A stretch of 64,000 bases of DNA from Basilea psittacipulmonis DSM 24701 (GCF_000743945.1 NZ_CP009238.1:1860001-1924000); one strand, 5' to 3'; positions 29,609 to 40,757 are shown, numbered from the stretch's first letter. Made by a program: numbers and translations. The notes: a model not told the origin generated them from the sequence alone.

Positions 29609-31078
29609 TTATCTTGGCAAAACTGATTGACCCATCAAATATTCATCTACCGCCTTAGCAGCTTGACGACCCTCGCGAATCGCCCAGACCACTAAAGACT
29701 GACCACGACGCATATCTCCTGCCGCAAAAATTCCTTTTTGGTTCGTCGCGTATTGTTCGGTATTGGCTTTAGCATTACCTCTGGCATCTTTTTCAATGCC
29801 AAAAGAATCTAAGACCTGCGGTACGGGGGAAACAAAGCCCATGGCCAGAAAGATTAAATCCGCTTTGATTGAAAATTCAGAATTCGGGATTTCTTTCATG
29901 CTCATCTGTCCCGTTTTAGGGTGTTTATCCCATTTAACGCGGACCACATTTAACTGTTTCACCACACCATGTTCACCCTCGATCGACTTCGTTGCAATCG
30001 CCCAATCACGCTCACAACCCTCTTCTTGCGATGAAGAAGTGCGTAATTTCATCGGCCAATAGGGCCATGTCAATGACTTATCTTCTTGCTCGGGAGGACA
30101 GGGCATTAACTCAATTTGCGTGACGCTTTTGGCCCCCTGACGAATACTCGTTCCCACACAATCAGAACCCGTATCGCCACCACCGATCACCACCACGTGT
30201 TTGTCTTTGGCGGTAATTTGATTTCTGATGCGATCCCCTGCATTCACCTTATTTTGCTCACGTAAGAAATCCATTGCAAAATAAACACCTTTTAATTCTC
30301 TGCCAGGAACCATCAAATCACGAGGCACTTCAGCACCACCACATAATAAAACGGCATCAAACTCTTTGCTTAATTCTTGTGGTGTGACGCACATCATATC
30401 TGAACTGGGCAAATCCTCTAAATTACCGACATAAGTAGAGGGTTTAAACTCCACGCCCTCTTCCTCCAATTGGCTTAAACGTCGGTCGATCAAACTTTTA
30501 TCTAATTTAAAGTCTGGGATCCCGTATCTTAACAAGCCCCCGATACGATTATTTTTCTCAAAAACAATAACTTTATGACCTGCTCGGGCCAATTGTTGAG
30601 CCGCCGCCAAGCCTGATGGACCTGATCCGACAATCGCCACTTTCTTTCCTGAACGACGACGTGCTGGTTTGGCTTTGACCCAACCTTCAGACCACCCCTT
30701 GTCAATAATCGCATGTTCAATGGATTTAATTCCCACGGGGGTATTGTTGTAATTCAAGGTACAGCCAGCTTCACAAGGAGCTGGACAAATTCTTCCCGTG
30801 AATTCAGGAAAGTTATTGGTGGATAGCAACGTATCCAAAGCCAATTTCCAATCTGCACGGTACACCATATCATTCCAATCTGGAATATTATTATTCACAG
30901 GACAGGCATTATTACAAAAAGGAATGCCACAATCCATACAACGTGCTGCCTGCGTCTGAGCCTGCGAGTCTGTCAATGTCGCCACAAACTCATGGTAATG
31001 TTTAATACGTTCTTTAGGTGGCTGGCAACTTTCTTCAACACGTTCAAACTCTAAAAAACCTGTAATTTTTCCCATCAT
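29609..31078 (-). CDS. gltD: Glutamate synthase, small (beta) subunit
   Basis: GltD oxidises NADPH and passes electrons through FAD and iron-sulfur clusters to GltB. The 489-residue protein has the N-terminal cluster cysteines ([15 protein letters not shown] and CPAPCEAGC). The FAD Rossmann motif is [20 protein letters not shown] (about 149-168), the NADPH motif [15 protein letters not shown] lies near 294, and the late FAD contact is [17 protein letters not shown]. Two ATG codons start it, 7 bp after gltB. Confidence 0.97.
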   Translation of the reverse strand: MMGKITGFLEFERVEESCQPPKERIKHYHEFVATLTDSQAQTQAARCMDCGIPFCNNACPVNNNIPDWNDMVYRADWKLALDTLLSTNNFPEFTGRICPAPCEAGCTLNYNNTPVGIKSIEHAIIDKGWSEGWVKAKPARRRSGKKVAIVGSGPSGLAAAQQLARAGHKVIVFEKNNRIGGLLRYGIPDFKLDKSLIDRRLSQLEEEGVEFKPSTYVGNLEDLPSSDMMCVTPQELSKEFDAVLLCGGAEVPRDLMVPGRELKGVYFAMDFLREQNKVNAGDRIRNQITAKDKHVVVIGGGDTGSDCVGTSIRQGAKSVTQIELMPCPPEQEDKSLTWPYWPMKLRTSSSQEEGCERDWAIATKSIEGEHGVVKQLNVVRVKWDKHPKTGQMSMKEIPNSEFSIKADLIFLAMGFVSPVPQVLDSFGIEKDARGNAKANTEQYATNQKGIFAAGDMRRGQSLVVWAIREGRQAAKAVDEYLMGQSVLPR

Positions 31079-31085
31079 GAACTCC

Positions 31086-34000
31086 TTAAACTGCTTTTTT
31101 TGCGGATAATTGAGCTAAGGCTCGTTGATATTCCATCGGCATGACTTTGACAAACTGACCGCGAGACACTTCCCAGTTATCTAACAATTCTTTGGCACGT
31201 AAACTACCAGTGAGTTCATAATGTTCACGTAACAAATCAAGTAAAATCGGTTCATCCGCTTGTGCCTGTGCTTCTCTATATGGTTGGTGCCAAGTGTTTT
31301 TATCCTGTTCATCGGCTGGCAACACTTGTTGTAATGTCACCATACTGGTATTACACAAGTCTTTAAATGAACGTTCAGGATCCCACACATAAGCCACTCC
31401 ACCGGACATTCCCGCCGCAAAATTTCGGCCTGTTTGTCCGAGTACAACAACGGTTCCGCCTGTCATATATTCGCAACCATGGTCACCTACGCCCTCTACT
31501 ACAGTTGCTGCACCTGAGTTACGAACGGCAAATCGTTCACCTGCCACGCCTGAGAAGAACGCTTTTCCACCCAATGCACCATATAAAACGGTATTGCCTG
31601 CGATGATATTTTCTGACGTTTTACCTCTGAAATCATTTGGGGCACGAACGATTACTTGACCGCCAGACAAGCCTTTGCCAACATAATCATTCCCCTCTCC
31701 CACTAATTCAAACGTAATACCATGGGCTAAAAAGGCTGCAAAACTCTGTCCAGCCGTACCATGGAATTGGACGTGAATCGTATCATCGGGTAGGCCCTCA
31801 TGACCATATTTTGAGGCAATCTTACCTGATAACATCGCTCCCACCGTACGATTTCGATTACGGATTGGCAAGGATAAATTCACTTTTTTGCCTTTTTCAA
31901 TCGCAGGCTGACATTTTTCAATCAACTGATTATCTAAGGCTTTATCTAACTCATGATCCTGTGTTTCTGTGTGGTACAAGGCATGTCTTGGAGCTTCTTG
32001 TTTGTAGAAAATGCGTGAAAAGTCTAATCCTTTTGCTTTCCAATGCTCAATGCCTGCACGCATATCCAACAACTCGGTACGTCCAATTAAATCATCAAAC
32101 TTTCTAATTCCTAGCTGCGCCATGATTTCACGCACTTCTTCAGCCACAAAGAAGAAATAGTTCACCACGTGTTCAGGCTTACCTTGGAACTTTTGACGTA
32201 ATACGGGATCTTGTGTAGCCACCCCTACTGGACAGGTGTTTAAATGACATTTTCTCATCATCACACAGCCCTCAACGACCAAAGGAGCAGTCGCAAATCC
32301 AAACTCATCGGCACCTAACAACGCACCAATCACCACGTCTCTACCCGTTTTCATTTGGCCATCTGCTTGAATGCGTACACGACTACGTAAATTATTCAAA
32401 ACCAGTGTTTGCTGTGTTTCAGATAAGCCCAATTCCCACGGTGTTCCCGCATGCTTAACGGAAGACAAAGGTGATGCACCTGTACCACCATCATGGCCTG
32501 CAATCACGATATGATCGGCTTTTGCTTTCGTAACCCCTGCTGCAACGGTACCCACGCCCACTTCAGATACCAATTTCACGGAAATATCAGCTGCCGTATT
32601 CACATTTTTCAGATCATGAATTAACTGAGCTAAATCCTCAATCGAATAAATATCGTGGTGTGGAGGAGGTGAAATCAAGCCCACGCCTGGCACTGAATAA
32701 CGCAACTTAGCGATATAGTCCGTCACTTTATGACCGGGTAATTGACCGCCCTCACCTGGCTTGGCACCTTGAGCCATCTTAATTTGGATTTGATCGGCAC
32801 TTGATAGGTATTCTGCACTAACCCCAAAACGTCCTGATGCGACTTGCTTAATCTTAGAACGCAAGGAATCGCCTTTTTTCAAAGGAATCACCGCTTCCAC
32901 TCTATCTTTTCCTAGCACTGAAGCTAAGGTATCGCCCTCTTTAATACCGCTTTTACCTGACTTCAATTCCTTACGATAACGCAACTCATCTTCGCCGCCC
33001 TCACCTGTATTTGATTTACCGCCTATTCGGTTCATGGCTACCGCTAACGTCGCATGGGCCTCTGTCGAAATAGATCCCATCGACATCGCTCCCGTTGCAA
33101 AACGTTTCACAATCTCTTTAGCAGGCTCTACTTCTTCCAAAGCAATCGCTTTATTCGGATCCACCACAAACTCAAACAAGCCTCTTAACGTCATCATATG
33201 GCGAGTTTGATCATTGATTAATTGGGCGTATTCACGATAAGTACTATACTCATTAGAACGCGTTGCATGTTGTAGTTTTGCGATGGAATCGGGTGTCCAC
33301 ATATGGCGATCACCTCGCACACGGAATGCATATTCACCGCCAACATCTAGCTGATTTTCCAATACAGGATCCTCTCCAAATGCTTTTTGATGCAAACGAA
33401 TTGCCTCTTCTGCGACCGCGAAAATATCTAGCCCCTCAATCGTCGTAGGCGTACCCGTAAAATACTTATCTACCAATGCCTTTTGAAGCCCCATTGCCTC
33501 GAAAATTTGTGCACCTGTATAGGACATATAGGTCGAGATACCCATTTTGGACATAATCTTATGAAGCCCTTTCCCAATCGCCTTGATATAATTCTTGACG
33601 GCATCAGGCCCCATGCCAGCAACGGCTTTAAGTGCCAAATAAGGATGGATCGCTTCGGCACCGTAACCTGCTAATAAAGCAAAATGATGCACCTCTTTTG
33701 CCGATCCCGTCTCAACCACCAACCCTGTTTTCGTACGCAATCCTGTACGTATCAAGTGCTGATGAATCGCTGACAAAGCCAATAATGCAGGAATCGCCAC
33801 TCGTGTTTCATCTACTTTGCGATCACTGACAATCAAAATGTTATAACCATCTCTTACTGCATCAGCCGCACTGGCACAGATAGAGGCCAATGATGCTTCA
33901 ATCCCCTGCGTCCCCCATTCTACGGGATAGGTAATATCGAGTTCAAAACTACGGAACTTGTTTCCAGTGTAATGCTCGATATGACGCAATCGTTTCATAT

Positions 34001-35750
34001 CATTAGCCTGCAAAATCGGCTGTGACACTTCAATACGCATCGGAGGATTGACGTTATTGATATCCAATAAATTAGGTTTGGGGCCAATAAACGACACCAA
34101 AGACATCACCATTTGCTCACGAATCGGATCGATTGGTGGGTTCGTAACTTGTGCAAAGTGTTGTCTAAAGTAGTTATAAAAAGGTTTTGCATGGTCTGAT
34201 AATACGGTCAAAGGACTATCATTTCCCATCGAACCCACGTATTCTTGACCTGTTTCGGCCATGGGTTTCAAAATAAACTTAAAGTCTTCCTGCGTCCATG
34301 CAAAAGCTTGTTGTAGGTCTAACTCTTTTGCTTTCAGCGGCTCTTCCACTACCGCTTCAGGATTATCCGCCGTTTTTAAATCCTGTAAATGCACACGCAA
34401 GCATTCTACCCACTGTGCATAAGGACGACTATTCGCCAACTGTGACTTTATCTCTTCATCTTCAATGATGCGTCCCTGTTCCATATCGATTAACAACATG
34501 CGTCCCGGTTGTAAACGCCATTTTTTGACAATTCGATTCTCAGGAACGCCCAAAGTACCTGCTTCTGAGGCCAAAATCACCATATCATCATCGGTCACCA
34601 GATAACGAGCAGGTCTTAATCCATTCCTATCCAACGTTGCACCAATTTGACGACCGTCTGTAAAACAAATCGCAGCAGGACCATCCCATGGCTCCATCAT
34701 CGCCGCATTATATTCATAGAATGCACGGCGTTGTGATTCCATTTTCTCGTTTTGTTCCCACGCTTCAGGAATCATAATCATCATCGCATGAGCCAACGAA
34801 TAACCGCTCATCACTAACAGTTCTAAACAGTTATCAAATGTGGCGGTATCTGATTGACCCTCGTAAACAATGGGATATAGCTTATTCAGATCCTCGCCTA
34901 AAACCGCTGAATCCATCACCCCTTCTCTGGCTCTTAACCAATTAAAGTTACCTTTCACGGTGTTAATTTCACCATTATGGGCAATCAAGCGGAAAGGGTG
35001 AGCCAAAGGCCATGCTGGGAAAGTGTTCGTAGAGAATCGCTGATGAACCAGTGCCACAGCAGACACGGTTCTAGTGTCCATCAAATCATGATAATACGCC
35101 CCAACCTCATTGGCCAACAACAGCCCTTTATACACCACTGTACGTGTAGAAGCCGATGCCACAAAATATTCCTTACTGTGGGCTAAATCCATTTGTTTAA
35201 CCGCGTGGTTAGCCGTTTTACGAATCACATAAAGTTTACGCTCCAAGGCATCAGGTACCCTTTGATCAGGGCCACGTCCCACAAACAACTGCTTAATCAC
35301 GGGTTCACAGGCAATCACGGCTTGAGAACGCAAAACATCATGATTGACTGGTACATCTCGCCAGCCCAACAACACCTGCCCTTCATTCTCTACTGCTCGC
35401 TCTAATGCTTTTTGACAGGCTAAACGCGATGCGGTTTCTTGAGGCAAAAACACCATCAATACCCCATACTCACCTGTCGCAGGTAGTGTCACCCCTTGTT
35501 TTGCCATCTCTTCACGGTATAAGGCATCAGGGATTTGAATCAAAATACCTACCCCGTCCCCCATATATTTGTCTGCCCCTACGGCACCACGGTGATCAAG
35601 GTTTTCCAATATCTTTAAACCCTGCTGAACGATCGTGTGGCTTTTCTTTCCTTTAATATTTGCCACAAACCCTAAACCACAGGCATCATGTTCATAGTGT
35701 GATGAATACAATCCTTTTTCTTCTGCCATTCTTATTTGCGTCACAGCCAT
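31086..35750 (-). CDS. gltB: Glutamate synthase, large (alpha) subunit
   Basis: GltB makes two glutamates from glutamine and 2-oxoglutarate. Domains in order: class II glutaminase with the nucleophile cysteine in HDACGLGF, which must be exposed by cleavage of a short propeptide; the central domain; the FMN-binding synthase domain ([10 protein letters not shown], then [10 protein letters not shown]); the 3Fe-4S cysteines in [15 protein letters not shown]; and the C-terminal beta-helix with GGxxxV repeats. I use the ATG at 35750. A GTG at 35744 fits the AGGAG better (7-nt spacing) and codons at 35768-35771 extend upstream, so the exact start is open. About 1554 residues, normal for bacterial GltB. 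Confidence 0.96.
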   Translation of the reverse strand: MAVTQIRMAEEKGLYSSHYEHDACGLGFVANIKGKKSHTIVQQGLKILENLDHRGAVGADKYMGDGVGILIQIPDALYREEMAKQGVTLPATGEYGVLMVFLPQETASRLACQKALERAVENEGQVLLGWRDVPVNHDVLRSQAVIACEPVIKQLFVGRGPDQRVPDALERKLYVIRKTANHAVKQMDLAHSKEYFVASASTRTVVYKGLLLANEVGAYYHDLMDTRTVSAVALVHQRFSTNTFPAWPLAHPFRLIAHNGEINTVKGNFNWLRAREGVMDSAVLGEDLNKLYPIVYEGQSDTATFDNCLELLVMSGYSLAHAMMIMIPEAWEQNEKMESQRRAFYEYNAAMMEPWDGPAAICFTDGRQIGATLDRNGLRPARYLVTDDDMVILASEAGTLGVPENRIVKKWRLQPGRMLLIDMEQGRIIEDEEIKSQLANSRPYAQWVECLRVHLQDLKTADNPEAVVEEPLKAKELDLQQAFAWTQEDFKFILKPMAETGQEYVGSMGNDSPLTVLSDHAKPFYNYFRQHFAQVTNPPIDPIREQMVMSLVSFIGPKPNLLDINNVNPPMRIEVSQPILQANDMKRLRHIEHYTGNKFRSFELDITYPVEWGTQGIEASLASICASAADAVRDGYNILIVSDRKVDETRVAIPALLALSAIHQHLIRTGLRTKTGLVVETGSAKEVHHFALLAGYGAEAIHPYLALKAVAGMGPDAVKNYIKAIGKGLHKIMSKMGISTYMSYTGAQIFEAMGLQKALVDKYFTGTPTTIEGLDIFAVAEEAIRLHQKAFGEDPVLENQLDVGGEYAFRVRGDRHMWTPDSIAKLQHATRSNEYSTYREYAQLINDQTRHMMTLRGLFEFVVDPNKAIALEEVEPAKEIVKRFATGAMSMGSISTEAHATLAVAMNRIGGKSNTGEGGEDELRYRKELKSGKSGIKEGDTLASVLGKDRVEAVIPLKKGDSLRSKIKQVASGRFGVSAEYLSSADQIQIKMAQGAKPGEGGQLPGHKVTDYIAKLRYSVPGVGLISPPPHHDIYSIEDLAQLIHDLKNVNTAADISVKLVSEVGVGTVAAGVTKAKADHIVIAGHDGGTGASPLSSVKHAGTPWELGLSETQQTLVLNNLRSRVRIQADGQMKTGRDVVIGALLGADEFGFATAPLVVEGCVMMRKCHLNTCPVGVATQDPVLRQKFQGKPEHVVNYFFFVAEEVREIMAQLGIRKFDDLIGRTELLDMRAGIEHWKAKGLDFSRIFYKQEAPRHALYHTETQDHELDKALDNQLIEKCQPAIEKGKKVNLSLPIRNRNRTVGAMLSGKIASKYGHEGLPDDTIHVQFHGTAGQSFAAFLAHGITFELVGEGNDYVGKGLSGGQVIVRAPNDFRGKTSENIIAGNTVLYGALGGKAFFSGVAGERFAVRNSGAATVVEGVGDHGCEYMTGGTVVVLGQTGRNFAAGMSGGVAYVWDPERSFKDLCNTSMVTLQQVLPADEQDKNTWHQPYREAQAQADEPILLDLLREHYELTGSLRAKELLDNWEVSRGQFVKVMPMEYQRALAQLSAKKAV

Positions 35751-35787
35751 TCTCCTAAGATTCCGCATCAATCATATTGTTGTGTTT

Positions 35788-35816
35788 AAGATACCGAAAA
35801 AACCCTCGATTCACAA
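35788..35816 (-). promoter_or_regulatory. Possible promoter of gltBD
   Basis: On the minus strand TTGTGA (35811-35816) and TATCTT (35788-35793) are 17 bp apart, about 40 bp before gltB. Match to consensus is moderate. Confidence 0.4.
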
Positions 35817-36089
35817 GTTTTATTTCCTATGGTGCGTCACTATTTAATAAATATTGATTTAAAACAAATTATAAATAGGGACACACCGTCATCAAAAATC
35901 ATCCAGTCATAAAAAATCCATTATAAATCAGTCTATTATAAAAATATCTAATAAAAACAAGCTATTATCACAAATACTACATTTGCTTAGCTTCCATGAC
36001 TGAGCGATGATGTTTTCAATTTACTTTTGTATCCACACCATTATTTTTTCGCTTTTTTCCCAAGAAACAGGATTTCACACCACCTGTCG

Positions 36090-36185
36090 ATCTCACGCCA
36101 ATGCTTTATCGTTTCTATTAACGATGTTCGGGATCGAATAACAAAGACCCTATCAATCTCACGCTAATGCTTTATCGTTCCTATT
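36090..36185. repeat. 30-bp direct repeat pair upstream of rpoH
   Basis: Two copies (36090-36119 and 36156-36185), 66 bp apart, agree at 28 of 30 positions. The shared core is AATGCTTTATCGTT preceded by ATCTCACGC. They lie in the 500-bp gltB-rpoH gap, which holds no supported gene and is otherwise very AT-rich. A shorter repeat CTATTCATC (36181, 36191) follows. They may be binding sites for a regulator of rpoH, or an old duplication. Confidence 0.6.
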
Positions 36186-36276
36186 CATCACTATTCATCC
36201 TTAGCTAGGATAGATTTAACTCATTCTCTTCATTGGAAAAGTGGTAAAATATAGGGTTTCTTTATATACTTTGCAT

Positions 36277-37206
36277 ATGAGCGAAAAGTATTCTCTAACG
36301 ACACCACCTAATATCGGCAATCTAGGCGATATTGATGCGTACATCACTGCGGTTAATGCCATTCCCATGCTTTCTCCTGAACGAGAGTATGAGTTAGCCA
36401 CCGCTTTGCATGATCATGAAGATTTAGATGCGGCACGACAACTGGTTTTGTCACATCTACGTCTAGTCGTGTCTATTTCTCGACAATACTTTGGTTATGG
36501 CTTACCTCAAGCCGATCTCATCCAAGAAGGAAATATCGGCCTGATGAAAGCCGTTAAACGATTTGATCCTAACCGTGGCGTACGTTTAGTATCGTTTGCC
36601 GTACATTGGATCAAAGCTGAAATTAATGAATACGTTGTGCGTAACTGGCGACTCATTAAAATCGCCACCACGAAAGCCCAAAGAAAATTATTTTTTAACT
36701 TACGCAGTATGCGTCCTGATACCTATCAGAGCCTCACTGACGAAAACATTCAAGAGATCGCCGACACGCTAAACGTGCGTCCCGAAGATGTTATTGAGAT
36801 GGAAAAACGTCTGAATAACAACGAGGTATCACTCGAAAGCCAAACGGATGACGATAGTACGGATAACTACGCACCTATCCATTATTTACCCGATGAGGAT
36901 GTCAGCGATCCCGTTGAAGCCATTGAACAGGAACATCGTCACGATCTCCAAACCAACGGGCTTCAATATGCATTAAATCAACTTGACGAACGGTCTCGCG
37001 ATATTGTTTCTTCTCGATGGCTGTCCGCAGACGGTCAGGTACCGACCTTACATGATTTGGCCGCAAAATATCACGTATCCGCCGAACGCATTCGTCAGAT
37101 TGAATCCGCCGCTCTAAAGAAAATGCGCCAATTTCTCAGCACCTATGAGGAACAGCAATATCGCCCTAAATTATTAGGCTACCAACCCAGCGAAAAAGCA
37201 TCTTAA
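36277..37206 (+). CDS. rpoH: RNA polymerase sigma-32 (heat-shock) factor
   Basis: RpoH directs transcription of heat-shock genes. The 309-residue product has region 2 (LRLVVSISRQYFGYGLPQAD, LIQEGNIGLMKAVKRFDP), the RpoH-box-like sequence AQRKLFFNLRSM that distinguishes sigma-32 from other sigmas, and region 4 with an HTH ending SAERIRQIESAALKKMRQF. I use the ATG at 36277. A GTG at 36241 also opens the frame but overlaps a likely -10 (TAAAAT, 36245-36250). No clear ribosome binding site precedes the ATG, so the leader would be short and perhaps controlled by structure or temperature, as in E. coli rpoH. Confidence 0.95.
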   Translation: MSEKYSLTTPPNIGNLGDIDAYITAVNAIPMLSPEREYELATALHDHEDLDAARQLVLSHLRLVVSISRQYFGYGLPQADLIQEGNIGLMKAVKRFDPNRGVRLVSFAVHWIKAEINEYVVRNWRLIKIATTKAQRKLFFNLRSMRPDTYQSLTDENIQEIADTLNVRPEDVIEMEKRLNNNEVSLESQTDDDSTDNYAPIHYLPDEDVSDPVEAIEQEHRHDLQTNGLQYALNQLDERSRDIVSSRWLSADGQVPTLHDLAAKYHVSAERIRQIESAALKKMRQFLSTYEEQQYRPKLLGYQPSEKAS

Positions 37207-37208
37207 TC

Positions 37209-37886
37209 TTAATCTGAATGCGTGTTAACGCCGCGTCCCCTTTTTCTCGGACGCATTCTGCGACTAACTGTTGGTTCAATACGCAGCAAGAAATCAGCAT
37301 CACCCAACACCCATTGCCCCGTCAATGCTTCTCGCAACTGCTTAGACTGTTCAGGTGAAACCCCTTCTTTAAAATACGCATAATATTTTTGTTGTCGTTC
37401 AAAAGGCGTATTGCCAATCACCCAATAATCCGCGTGATGCACCAAACAATGATGCACATTAGATAGTCCTGTATGATGTCCTGCTGAAGACCATTTCCAG
37501 TATTCTGGCACCACATTACCTCCTTGCGAAGCCAAATACGACTCGATCCACAACATAGCAGGCAAGGCCCATTTCTTATCTTGAATCAAAGACGAACGAT
37601 AACGTCTTTTGAACACCTTTCCCTGCCTTAATTTTGACGATAAATGTCTGCCTAGCTGTTGTACCAGCTGTGCCATGCTATTAGCGTGTTTGGGCGTGGC
37701 CAGCAAATAAATCTCATGATTCAAAAACAACCACGAATGCAAATCCACTTCAAACTCTTTAACCGACTGAGACAAGACGGAATACATGAATTGGGCCAAC
37801 TGCTCATCTTCCAGCAAGGCAGGCACTAACTCCACCTGCACCAGCTGGACCACTCCCTCTGCATATAATCTAGGTAATCTAGCCAC
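37209..37886 (-). CDS. Transposase-derived protein (degenerate Y1/REP-associated family)
   Basis: The 225-residue product begins MARLPRLYAEGVVQLVQVEL, the start typical of REP-associated tyrosine (Y1) transposases (MARLPRxxxPGxxxHV). Farther on it has LNHEIYLLATP where active enzymes have NHVHLLLTP, WIESYLASQGGNVVPEYW where they have the YIELNPVRAG tyrosine motif, and KWSSAGHH for the WSS motif. The HUH histidines and the catalytic tyrosine appear replaced. The C-terminus is basic (RRMRPRKRGRG). It is intact and convergent with rpoH (2-bp gap), which suggests a domesticated DNA- or RNA-binding protein. Its function is unknown. Confidence 0.7.
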   Translation of the reverse strand: MARLPRLYAEGVVQLVQVELVPALLEDEQLAQFMYSVLSQSVKEFEVDLHSWLFLNHEIYLLATPKHANSMAQLVQQLGRHLSSKLRQGKVFKRRYRSSLIQDKKWALPAMLWIESYLASQGGNVVPEYWKWSSAGHHTGLSNVHHCLVHHADYWVIGNTPFERQQKYYAYFKEGVSPEQSKQLREALTGQWVLGDADFLLRIEPTVSRRMRPRKRGRGVNTHSD

Positions 37887-37914
37887 TTATCACCTCTTTT
37901 TCTTCTTAAACGCC

Positions 37915-40431
37915 TTATTCAATTTCTTCGTGTTTCTTGTATTTTTCCCAAACTTGCAACGCATACAAACGTTCTTCTAACACCTCATCCACTTTTTCTT
38001 TAATCGTTGGATACTTTTTCATCAGCTGTCTTAACTCACGACGCGTCAATGTTAACAATCGTGTATAGCTAAGCGAACGCACATTCACATAGACATCTTG
38101 ACGACGTAATAAAATCATCTCGCCAAACATCTGCCCCGTCCCCAATTCTGCTTTTGTATCATCAGCCAAGGTCATCGAAACCGCACCTGATGCGATAAAA
38201 TAAAGCGATCCCATGTATTTTGAACGTGTAAAGATCATTTGGTTAGGCATGGCAAAAACAGGTTTGAGCATCTTTCTCACCTCTTTCATTCCCTGTTCAT
38301 CCAACCCCTCAAAGAAAGGCACATTCACCATCAATTCTTTCGTACTCAAAGAAACGTCTAATGGAGGAATATCAACCAAATCTTCCCATCTTTTGTCCGC
38401 GTCCGAAATCAGTTCCGTATAAATTTCTGGTGTCACAATCGATTGATCCACCATCTCTTTATAACTTTGTTTTTCCATCGAACGTGCCACACGACCTAGA
38501 AAATGCACACGCATATTTCTCACATATTCTGGATAAGTCAGTTCCAATGCCATCACAGCATCATCAACCGCTTGAAGTCTAGCTTGTTGAATGCGACTGA
38601 CGGCCATTGCAATTTCTTCACCTAACAATACTTTAAGATCTTTTTCGCAGTATTGGATTAACGCCATGATCACACCGTGTTTGCCCAACAACCGCACCAA
38701 TCTCAAGGCCAAAATCAACGATAAAAAATACTTAATTCTAAAGTGCGTTTGCAACCACCATGCCACACGATAAGCAAAGGTATATCGCAAATCATTTCTT
38801 AACGCTTTAACATAGCCTCGACGACCGCCAGAGACGATGGCATCAGATAGACGTTCAGCATCATTGACAAGTATTTGAGCCACTTTTGGCTGAATCACTT
38901 GTCCGCTAAACATCTCCATAAAGTGATTCTCTTCACGTTTGGACAAAATACCCAAACCAATCGCGATCTGGTCTTCTTTGTCCAATGATGAAAAGTCCGT
39001 TTGTTCCCGCATTTTCTGGATACTATCTTTAAATTTTTGTGCGACCACTGCTTGTGTTTGGTCGTCCAATTCCAGCGTTTTGGCAATCTCTTTTGTTCTT
39101 GAACCACTATCATCCAAAGCAACGATCAAAGCTTGATCGCGTAACTGCACCTCCAACGGGCTAAGCTCACTTAATCTAAAATATTTAATCAAAGGACGCA
39201 AGGTCAAGCCATTAATAAATAACGTTGACAAGACAAACAAGGTCGTCGCACCTGTTAGAAAATGCTTCACTTCTGAGGGGATGCCAAAATGTTCTGTAAC
39301 CGACAAGGCCAAAGCAAGGGATAAAGCCCCTCTCAGACCACCCCACGAGATCACGGTTTTATAAGTAGATGAGATTTTATTAGCCAACCCTAATTTGTGC
39401 ATCAAAGGTAACACGCCAAAAACGGTAATGGCACGTGCCAACATCACCGCAATATACAAAATAATGGTGTAGCCCACATCCGCCCACGTCATGCCTAGCA
39501 CTAATTGGGGAATCATCATAGCGGCCAATAAGAAAATAAATGAGTTGGCAAAAAAGCCGTATTGCCCCCATGTCTCTTTGAGCTGATTATAGGTTTGTGG
39601 ACTAATGCTTGTACGCCCCTGGTTACCGACCACTAACCCACACAATACCGTAGCGACTACGCCTGATACACCAAAATAATCTTCCCCCACAATATACGTC
39701 ACATAAGCCGCACATAAGGTTAAGGTAATTTCTGCAGCAGGAAACCCTCGAATTACTTTAAACGCCCAGCAAGTCGCTAAGCCCATCACACTGCCGAATA
39801 ACGCTCCCATCAAGAAGCTATACAAGAAATGTTTGGAGATAGAGAATAAACTTAAATGATCCACCCCCATCCCCAAGGTGGCAATCAACACGGAGAACAT
39901 CGCTAAGGCGGCCGCGTCATTTAACAAAGACTCCCCCTCTAACAAGGTAATCAGCCGTCTAGGAGCCCCGACTTCTTTAAAAATACCCAGTACCGCAACA
40001 GGGTCGGTCGTTGCCACGATTGAGCCTAATAGTAAACAAACGATAAGACCATAAGTAGAGAATAACGATAAAATCGCCCCTACAAACGCTGTCGTGAGAA
40101 AGACTGCCAAAATCGCCATAACCATAATGGGGCCAAAGTCATTCATCACTTTGCGCAAATTCATCGCCATACTACTTTCAAACAGTAAAATAGGCAGAAA
40201 AACGGTCAGCAACATTTCTGATGAAATATGCATCGTATATAAGGCTGATAGAATTTCACCAACCACCGGCACATGATTAAACCAGCCACTACGAGCCACT
40301 AAGCCAATCAGGCACCCTACCGAAGACAATACCACGGTATAAGGCAATCTCAGTTTTCCAGACAAAGAAGGAATAAAACACGCTAGCGCTAATACCAGTG
40401 CAAACGCAAAAAACAAAAGAGAAGTATCCAT
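37915..40431 (-). CDS. Na+/H+ antiporter (CPA1/NhaP type) with C-terminal cyclic-nucleotide-binding fold
   Basis: This inner-membrane antiporter probably exchanges Na+ or K+ for protons. Residues 1 to about 415 are the exchanger domain with some twelve membrane segments, including the ion-site motif GESLLNDAAALAMF (about 165-178) and SWGGLRGALSLALAL. A helical region follows, and residues about 690-815 resemble a cNMP-binding domain (VPFFEGL, then GQMFGEMILLRRQD). The phosphate-binding cassette lacks the usual Arg-Thr-Ala pattern (it reads DVYVNVRS), so nucleotide binding is doubtful. The 838-residue layout is like plant SOS1-type exchangers. It appears to be monocistronic. Confidence 0.88.
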   Translation of the reverse strand: MDTSLLFFAFALVLALACFIPSLSGKLRLPYTVVLSSVGCLIGLVARSGWFNHVPVVGEILSALYTMHISSEMLLTVFLPILLFESSMAMNLRKVMNDFGPIMVMAILAVFLTTAFVGAILSLFSTYGLIVCLLLGSIVATTDPVAVLGIFKEVGAPRRLITLLEGESLLNDAAALAMFSVLIATLGMGVDHLSLFSISKHFLYSFLMGALFGSVMGLATCWAFKVIRGFPAAEITLTLCAAYVTYIVGEDYFGVSGVVATVLCGLVVGNQGRTSISPQTYNQLKETWGQYGFFANSFIFLLAAMMIPQLVLGMTWADVGYTIILYIAVMLARAITVFGVLPLMHKLGLANKISSTYKTVISWGGLRGALSLALALSVTEHFGIPSEVKHFLTGATTLFVLSTLFINGLTLRPLIKYFRLSELSPLEVQLRDQALIVALDDSGSRTKEIAKTLELDDQTQAVVAQKFKDSIQKMREQTDFSSLDKEDQIAIGLGILSKREENHFMEMFSGQVIQPKVAQILVNDAERLSDAIVSGGRRGYVKALRNDLRYTFAYRVAWWLQTHFRIKYFLSLILALRLVRLLGKHGVIMALIQYCEKDLKVLLGEEIAMAVSRIQQARLQAVDDAVMALELTYPEYVRNMRVHFLGRVARSMEKQSYKEMVDQSIVTPEIYTELISDADKRWEDLVDIPPLDVSLSTKELMVNVPFFEGLDEQGMKEVRKMLKPVFAMPNQMIFTRSKYMGSLYFIASGAVSMTLADDTKAELGTGQMFGEMILLRRQDVYVNVRSLSYTRLLTLTRRELRQLMKKYPTIKEKVDEVLEERLYALQVWEKYKKHEEIE

Positions 40432-40472
40432 TTTTATTTTATTTCACTCATCAATTAATGGTGACGCACCAA

Positions 40473-40496
40473 ATGACTCCATTATACAAGAGTCAT
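40473..40496 (-). promoter_or_regulatory. Antiporter promoter -10 inside a 7-bp inverted repeat
   Basis: On the minus strand a perfect TATAAT (40481-40486) lies about 50 bp before the antiporter start. It is centred in the inverted repeat ATGACTC (40473-40479) / GAGTCAT (40490-40496). A palindrome spanning the -10 is the usual geometry of a repressor operator. No good -35 is seen. Confidence 0.5.
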
Positions 40497-40679
40497 CTCC
40501 CCTTTATCCGAAAATAAGGCGATGTCCCCCATTCCCACCTCATCCACGAAAACAACACTTAATCCCATCACGCATCAGCTCACCTCTTTTTATCAAAAAT
40601 CACCAAAAAATCAATCAAATACGCACCCGCAAAACAAAACCCAGATAAACATAACATTCTTTTTCGCTTCATTAAGATA

Positions 40680-40708
40680 TTGACAAAGCCATTTTTTTTC
40701 ATTCTAAT
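40680..40708 (+). promoter_or_regulatory. Predicted sigma-70 promoter of metNIQ (first copy)
   Basis: TTGACA (40680-40685) and TCTAAT (40703-40708) are 17 bp apart: a perfect -35 and a 5/6 -10. The expected start of transcription is just at the 5' edge of the aptamer-like sequence at 40711. Confidence 0.75.
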
Positions 40709-40710
40709 AA

Positions 40711-40757
40711 GCTTTGCCGATTTGACACAGCTTGCGGGCAAAACAGCTAAAGCGGAT
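40711..40757 (+). promoter_or_regulatory. SAM-II-like riboswitch aptamer in the metNIQ leader
   Basis: The leader reads stem TTTGCC (40713-40718), GATTTGA (40719-40725), CACAGCTTGCG, stem GGCAAA (40737-40742), then ACAGCTAAAGCGG. The order P1 - GAUUURA - CUUGC - P1' - AGCUAAA is the SAM-II (metA-motif) pattern. The linker after P1' is shorter than in the classical examples, so this could be a variant. A downstream CCCCTCCC (about 40778-40785) could pair with the GGAG ribosome binding site of metN. The role in methionine uptake control fits the gene but is inferred. Confidence 0.55.

Noticed and set aside
35831..40470. Shared GGTGCGTCAC sequence upstream of gltB and of the antiporter
   Set aside because: Two copies of a 10-mer in different contexts are not enough to call a regulatory site.
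40726..40757. A metN promoter made of TTGACA near 40723 and TAATAAT near 40757
   Set aside because: The spacing is about 29 bp. The pair TTGACA 40680 / TCTAAT 40703 with 17 bp fits better.
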